64,000 nt of DNA from Bordetella parapertussis. Its GTDB lineage: Bacteria > Pseudomonadota > Gammaproteobacteria > Burkholderiales > Casimicrobiaceae. The notes beneath the pieces were generated by a model, which ran no database searches, was not told the DNA's origin, and saw only the letters and a list, made by a program, of their open reading frames with translations. This document shows, one piece after another, positions 61,331-64,000 of the stretch. The DNA lies in NCBI GenBank assembly GCA_943331295.2, contig CALQLA020000002.1:62001-126000 (forward strand), given 5' to 3'. Position 1 is the first letter of the stretch. Each line of letters starts with the position of its first letter. Both the position numbers and the translations under genes were made by a program.

Positions 61331-61646
61331 CGCGGGCTGCCGCAGCGTGCGGGCCGTGCCGCCAGGCGCGCCCGACGACGCGGCGCGCACCCATTGGCTG
61401 GAGACGACGCTGCAGGAGGATCGGCCGTGGATCGACGCCATCGTCGCGCTCGACGCACCGCCTTGGATCGCGCAGTTGCTGGCCGATCGTCCGTCGCAAT
61501 ACGGGGGCCCCTGGCCGGCATGGATCGCGGCGACCCCGGGCCTGCCGCACTGCAAGATCGATTGCGTGCTGGACGGCGATCTCGCGCAACTCATCCTGGC
61601 AGCGCAGCGCCACGCCAGAAGCATGAAGCCGGGAAGGTCGGAATGA
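61194..61646 (+). CDS. hypothetical protein overlapping previous gene
   Basis: A 150-residue frame begins with GTG behind GGGAGGAAT, a strong ribosome site. It reads protein-like sequence: LATTIAEWQRHGGDPLLLVD, HWLETTLQEDRPWIDAIVAL, LAQLILAAQRHARSMK. It is soluble with no recognised family. The first 137 bp overlap the end of the upstream frame, so it may be the frameshifted C-terminal half of one protein. A truncated phage/plasmid DUF932 gene follows, which hints at mobile-element ancestry. Confidence 0.55.
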   Translation: MHRGRIRQRTPPPSARTALATTIAEWQRHGGDPLLLVDGDTEAFDSAGCRSVRAVPPGAPDDAARTHWLETTLQEDRPWIDAIVALDAPPWIAQLLADRPSQYGGPWPAWIAATPGLPHCKIDCVLDGDLAQLILAAQRHARSMKPGRSE

Positions 61647-61732
61647 CCCGAGTGGCCATGGTCGAGCGGGACCGCGGCCACAGTGGTCGGGGTATGGCAT
61701 CGACTGCAGCGGCGCATTGAGGGGATTCCAAG

Positions 61733-62110
61733 ATGGCGCGCAACATCGGACAAATGTTCTGCGACGGCGACAGTCCGTGGCACACCTTGGGCAACCGGCT
61801 GTCGGCGCCGGCGAACCTGGAGGAGGCATTGGCCGCCGGCGGGCTGGACAGGGAGGTCGACTCGGTGCCCATCGTGGCGGCGGGGGAGCCAGCCTCGACG
61901 ATCGCTCATCGGGTCGCTGTGGTTCGTACGGACCACGTACCGGGCGTGGAAGGCCCCGTCATCGGCGTGGTTCATCCCGGATTCCGGCCGCTGCAGAACC
62001 GGCCCGGCACGGCGATTTTTGACGCCCTGCTCGGCAAGGGCACGCGCATCCGCCACACCGGCGGCTGTCTCAAGGCGCGCTACAAATCCGGACAAATCAA
62101 GAACTTGTGA
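61733..62110 (+). CDS. DUF932-type phage/plasmid-like protein, truncated
   Basis: The 125-residue frame starts behind GAGGGGATTCC. The N-terminus matches DUF932 proteins: GDSPWHTLGNRLSAPANLEE, AVVRTDHVPGVEGPVIGVVH and FRPLQNRPG correspond to the family W-x-G-L-G, VVRTD and QN motifs. Complete members have around 300 residues, but this frame ends after KARYKSGQIKNL. DUF932 proteins are carried by phages, plasmids and integrative elements and are poorly understood. Confidence 0.6.
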   Translation: MARNIGQMFCDGDSPWHTLGNRLSAPANLEEALAAGGLDREVDSVPIVAAGEPASTIAHRVAVVRTDHVPGVEGPVIGVVHPGFRPLQNRPGTAIFDALLGKGTRIRHTGGCLKARYKSGQIKNL

Positions 62111-62217
62111 CACAAGGAAAGTCGACGAAAATCGCCGCGGCCTTGACCCCGCCCTCTCGGCCGCCCACACTCACGCTCGCGTCTTTTCTACGGTTGTCCA
62201 TCGTTCCGGGATTCATC

Positions 62218-64000
62218 ATGAGATTGCAGTTAATCCAGAAAGCACTGATCGGGTTGTCCTGTAGCGTGGAGCGCGCCCTGGAACGCTCGGGCGTGTTTCC
62301 GATGACCTTCAGCAAAGTCGTTAGAAACAGCGCCATGCTCCCCCTGGTCGCGCTTTGCGCGTTGTCTTTCCAGCCGGCGCAGGCGGGGCAAACGGGCCTG
62401 AGCAGCGCAAGTTACTGGGACCACATCGTGGGCGGCGCGGGTGCGAGTGCCGCGACATGGTACGTCCCGCCGTCGCAAATGACGGCATATTTCGTTTCCA
62501 GGGACTCGTCTATCAACGCGCGCGTGAGGTTCGGTAACTATTACCAGTTCACCTGCACCGACGGGTTCTTTCATGGCCCTACGACGATGCTGGTGCAGAA
62601 GTTGACCCCTGGCGGCTGGGTGCCCCTGCCCACGCCGGTCGGTTCGATGATGGAAGGGACGATCTCCGCGCCTCCGGAAGGTGCCATCGACATGAAGATC
62701 ACCACGCCGGCCCAAAACGGAAACCCGGAGGATGTGTCCTACGCCAAGGGGCACATGATCTTCGTCGCGGGCGAGTGGCGCATGACGATGCAGACCACGC
62801 TTCCGGGGACTCCGGACTACTCGCCTAAACCGCCCTACGTTCTGCAGTGGGCGAACATGACCAAACTGGCTCCCGGACAACAGATCCCCTCCCTCGACCA
62901 GGCGAGAGACTCCGCGTCCCTCCGCTCGGACCAATACTCATGGCTGCAGGACACTGAATGGTCGGTGCAGGATACGGCGCTCTGGGGTGGAGCCGCCGGG
63001 TCCTTCCGCATCGACACCTACGTCGCCGGGTATTTCTTCGGATCGAGCACCGGGGCGAACCCGTTCTGGGTGAGCGGGAGCGTGGCGCCCGACGGAAGCC
63101 TCTACATTGTCCTGACTTCCACGGCGGCGGGCCTGTCCGGAGGAATCTATCTCCCGCAGATCGGATCGATCACGCAATCCAACGGCAAGAAGGGTAGGAA
63201 GGCGGCCATGAACTTCGCCTCCTATCCGCACGGCTTCGGTGGGGCGGAATACTCGGGCGCCGCGACCCTGATCGACTCCCATCTCGACCCGGAAATTTCT
63301 TACGACGAGATCTTGCGTGACAACGAATCGGTGACCGGTGTGCGCGGCTTCGACCCCAGCCAAGTGATCCTCACCGGGAGCTACCTCGGCGGCGGCCGCG
63401 TGAAAGGCATGTGGTGGCGCGGTTCCCTGGATACCGGCAGGGGGACCTACTACAAGGTCGCGCCCGCGATCCCCGGGCGGACCGTGACCAGCTCGCTCTT
63501 CTACGGCCCCGACACCGCCCTCTTCAACCCTTCCCTTGGCGCGGGGAACGTGCGCATCGTGGGCAGCTACCAATACTCCGGGAGCCCGCCGGGCACGATG
63601 AATTACGGGGTGATGTTCACGGGAGCGCTTGATGGACGCACGGGTGCCTGGACGCCGATCAGCGTGCCGGTCCCCGACGCCAGCGTAATCGTGGCCAACA
63701 CCATTCCCCACAGCACGATGGGAGACCTCGTCGTGGGCAACTATGACCTGGCCACGAACGCTGCGCCGCCGCAGCCGATCGTCGGCTCAGGGAACGCCTT
63801 CGTCTATCGCATCACGAGCAACAACTGGACCATCCTGGGCCCGTCCACCGCGGGAACCGCGACGGGAGGCACCACGCTCTACGGCGTCTGGCAGAACGGC
63901 AGCGGCAGCACCTCCTACACGCTGGCCGGCGGAGCGAAAGACGGCGACACCAATACGGCCTTCCTCGTCGATTACGACAGCGGCTCGGGCCAATTCAGCA
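62218..64000 (+). CDS. large secreted repeat protein, 3' end beyond window
   Basis: An open frame of at least 594 codons reaches the window edge without a stop. A signal peptide is visible at MTFSKVVRNSAMLPLVALCA ending near AQA-GQ, so ATG 62302 is a likely start; ATG 62218 gives 28 more residues. The body is Gly/Ser/Thr/Tyr-rich and beta-like. From about residue 380 (counting from 62218), units near 45 residues long recur with a V-x-G-x-Y core (QVILTGSYLGGG, NVRIVGSYQYSG, DLVVGNYDLA, YTLAGG) and a Trp/Tyr-rich end, suggesting propeller blades. Codon composition is less GC-biased than neighbours. Family not recognised. Confidence 0.75.
   Translation, partial: MRLQLIQKALIGLSCSVERALERSGVFPMTFSKVVRNSAMLPLVALCALSFQPAQAGQTGLSSASYWDHIVGGAGASAATWYVPPSQMTAYFVSRDSSINARVRFGNYYQFTCTDGFFHGPTTMLVQKLTPGGWVPLPTPVGSMMEGTISAPPEGAIDMKITTPAQNGNPEDVSYAKGHMIFVAGEWRMTMQTTLPGTPDYSPKPPYVLQWANMTKLAPGQQIPSLDQARDSASLRSDQYSWLQDTEWSVQDTALWGGAAGSFRIDTYVAGYFFGSSTGANPFWVSGSVAPDGSLYIVLTSTAAGLSGGIYLPQIGSITQSNGKKGRKAAMNFASYPHGFGGAEYSGAATLIDSHLDPEISYDEILRDNESVTGVRGFDPSQVILTGSYLGGGRVKGMWWRGSLDTGRGTYYKVAPAIPGRTVTSSLFYGPDTALFNPSLGAGNVRIVGSYQYSGSPPGTMNYGVMFTGALDGRTGAWTPISVPVPDASVIVANTIPHSTMGDLVVGNYDLATNAAPPQPIVGSGNAFVYRITSNNWTILGPSTAGTATGGTTLYGVWQNGSGSTSYTLAGGAKDGDTNTAFLVDYDSGSGQFS

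Overview
The window is one contiguous, very GC-rich stretch of chromosome (roughly 70 % GC by eye) with tightly packed genes, GTGA and ATGA stop/start overlaps, and families typical of Betaproteobacteria: an IPTL-CTERM sorting tail, an AidB-like acyl-CoA dehydrogenase, a RecBCD operon and a YccF/TerC/Bax-inhibitor set. I infer a free-living betaproteobacterium, probably Burkholderiales. Genus cannot be told from the sequence. I saw no rRNA, tRNA, CRISPR array or intact insertion sequence.

Layout. 0.1-4.1 kb: a TonB-dependent receptor translationally coupled to a sialidase-fold protein with Cys/His clusters, next to a remnant of a small Cys/His-rich protein (possible metal-uptake locus). 4.1-8.4 kb: AEC transporter, alpha/beta hydrolase, wax-ester-synthase-like acyltransferase, dienelactone hydrolase. 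8.4-14.4 kb: one divergent and two co-directional short-chain dehydrogenases, all lacking the Ser-Tyr-Lys triad, the latter two heading an operon with a NMT1-type ABC importer and a hydrolase. 14.5-16.4 kb: a graveyard of truncated genes (REC domain, HD-GYP regulator, HlyD, TolC). 16.6-20.5 kb: FkbM methyltransferase, DUF1330 protein, 8-oxoguanine-deaminase-like amidohydrolase and two small secreted proteins. 20.6-23.8 kb: stress cluster TerC, Bax-inhibitor-1, ribosome hibernation factor and a divergent NhaR-like regulator.

23.9-26.6 kb: an octaheme cytochrome c nitrite reductase with a CXXCK catalytic heme, preceded by an FNR/Anr-type box placed at about -41.5, followed by a CcmI-like maturation protein. 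26.7-33.6 kb: YccF, then a surface-polymer locus: GT2/methyltransferase fusion, IPTL-CTERM protein, Tat-exported collagen-like protein rich in Gly-Pro-Thr triplets, and a 1121-residue protein with three GT2 domains plus a propeller. 33.9-48.5 kb: a 14.6-kb DNA end-processing cluster, YhaO-like phosphoesterase, YhaN-like SMC ATPase, RecC, RecB, RecD, all co-directional and nearly gap-free.

48.5-57.6 kb: M16 peptidase, an inverted pair of consensus DnaA boxes, a TetR/AidB-like dehydrogenase pair with twin operators, HD hydrolase, small hypothetical, sirtuin and a hybrid histidine kinase. 57.7-62.1 kb: more accessory and decayed material (GMC oxidoreductase tail, nitroreductase, internally deleted rtcB, metallo-beta-lactamase tail, unknown overlapping frames, truncated DUF932 gene). 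62.2-64 kb: the 5' part of a large secreted repeat protein running off the window.

Most notable: the octaheme nitrite reductase with its FNR promoter and CcmI partner, the catalytically divergent SDR trio, the collagen-like/triple-glycosyltransferase surface locus, the YhaO-YhaN-RecCBD cluster, and the recurrent pattern of internally deleted gene remnants.
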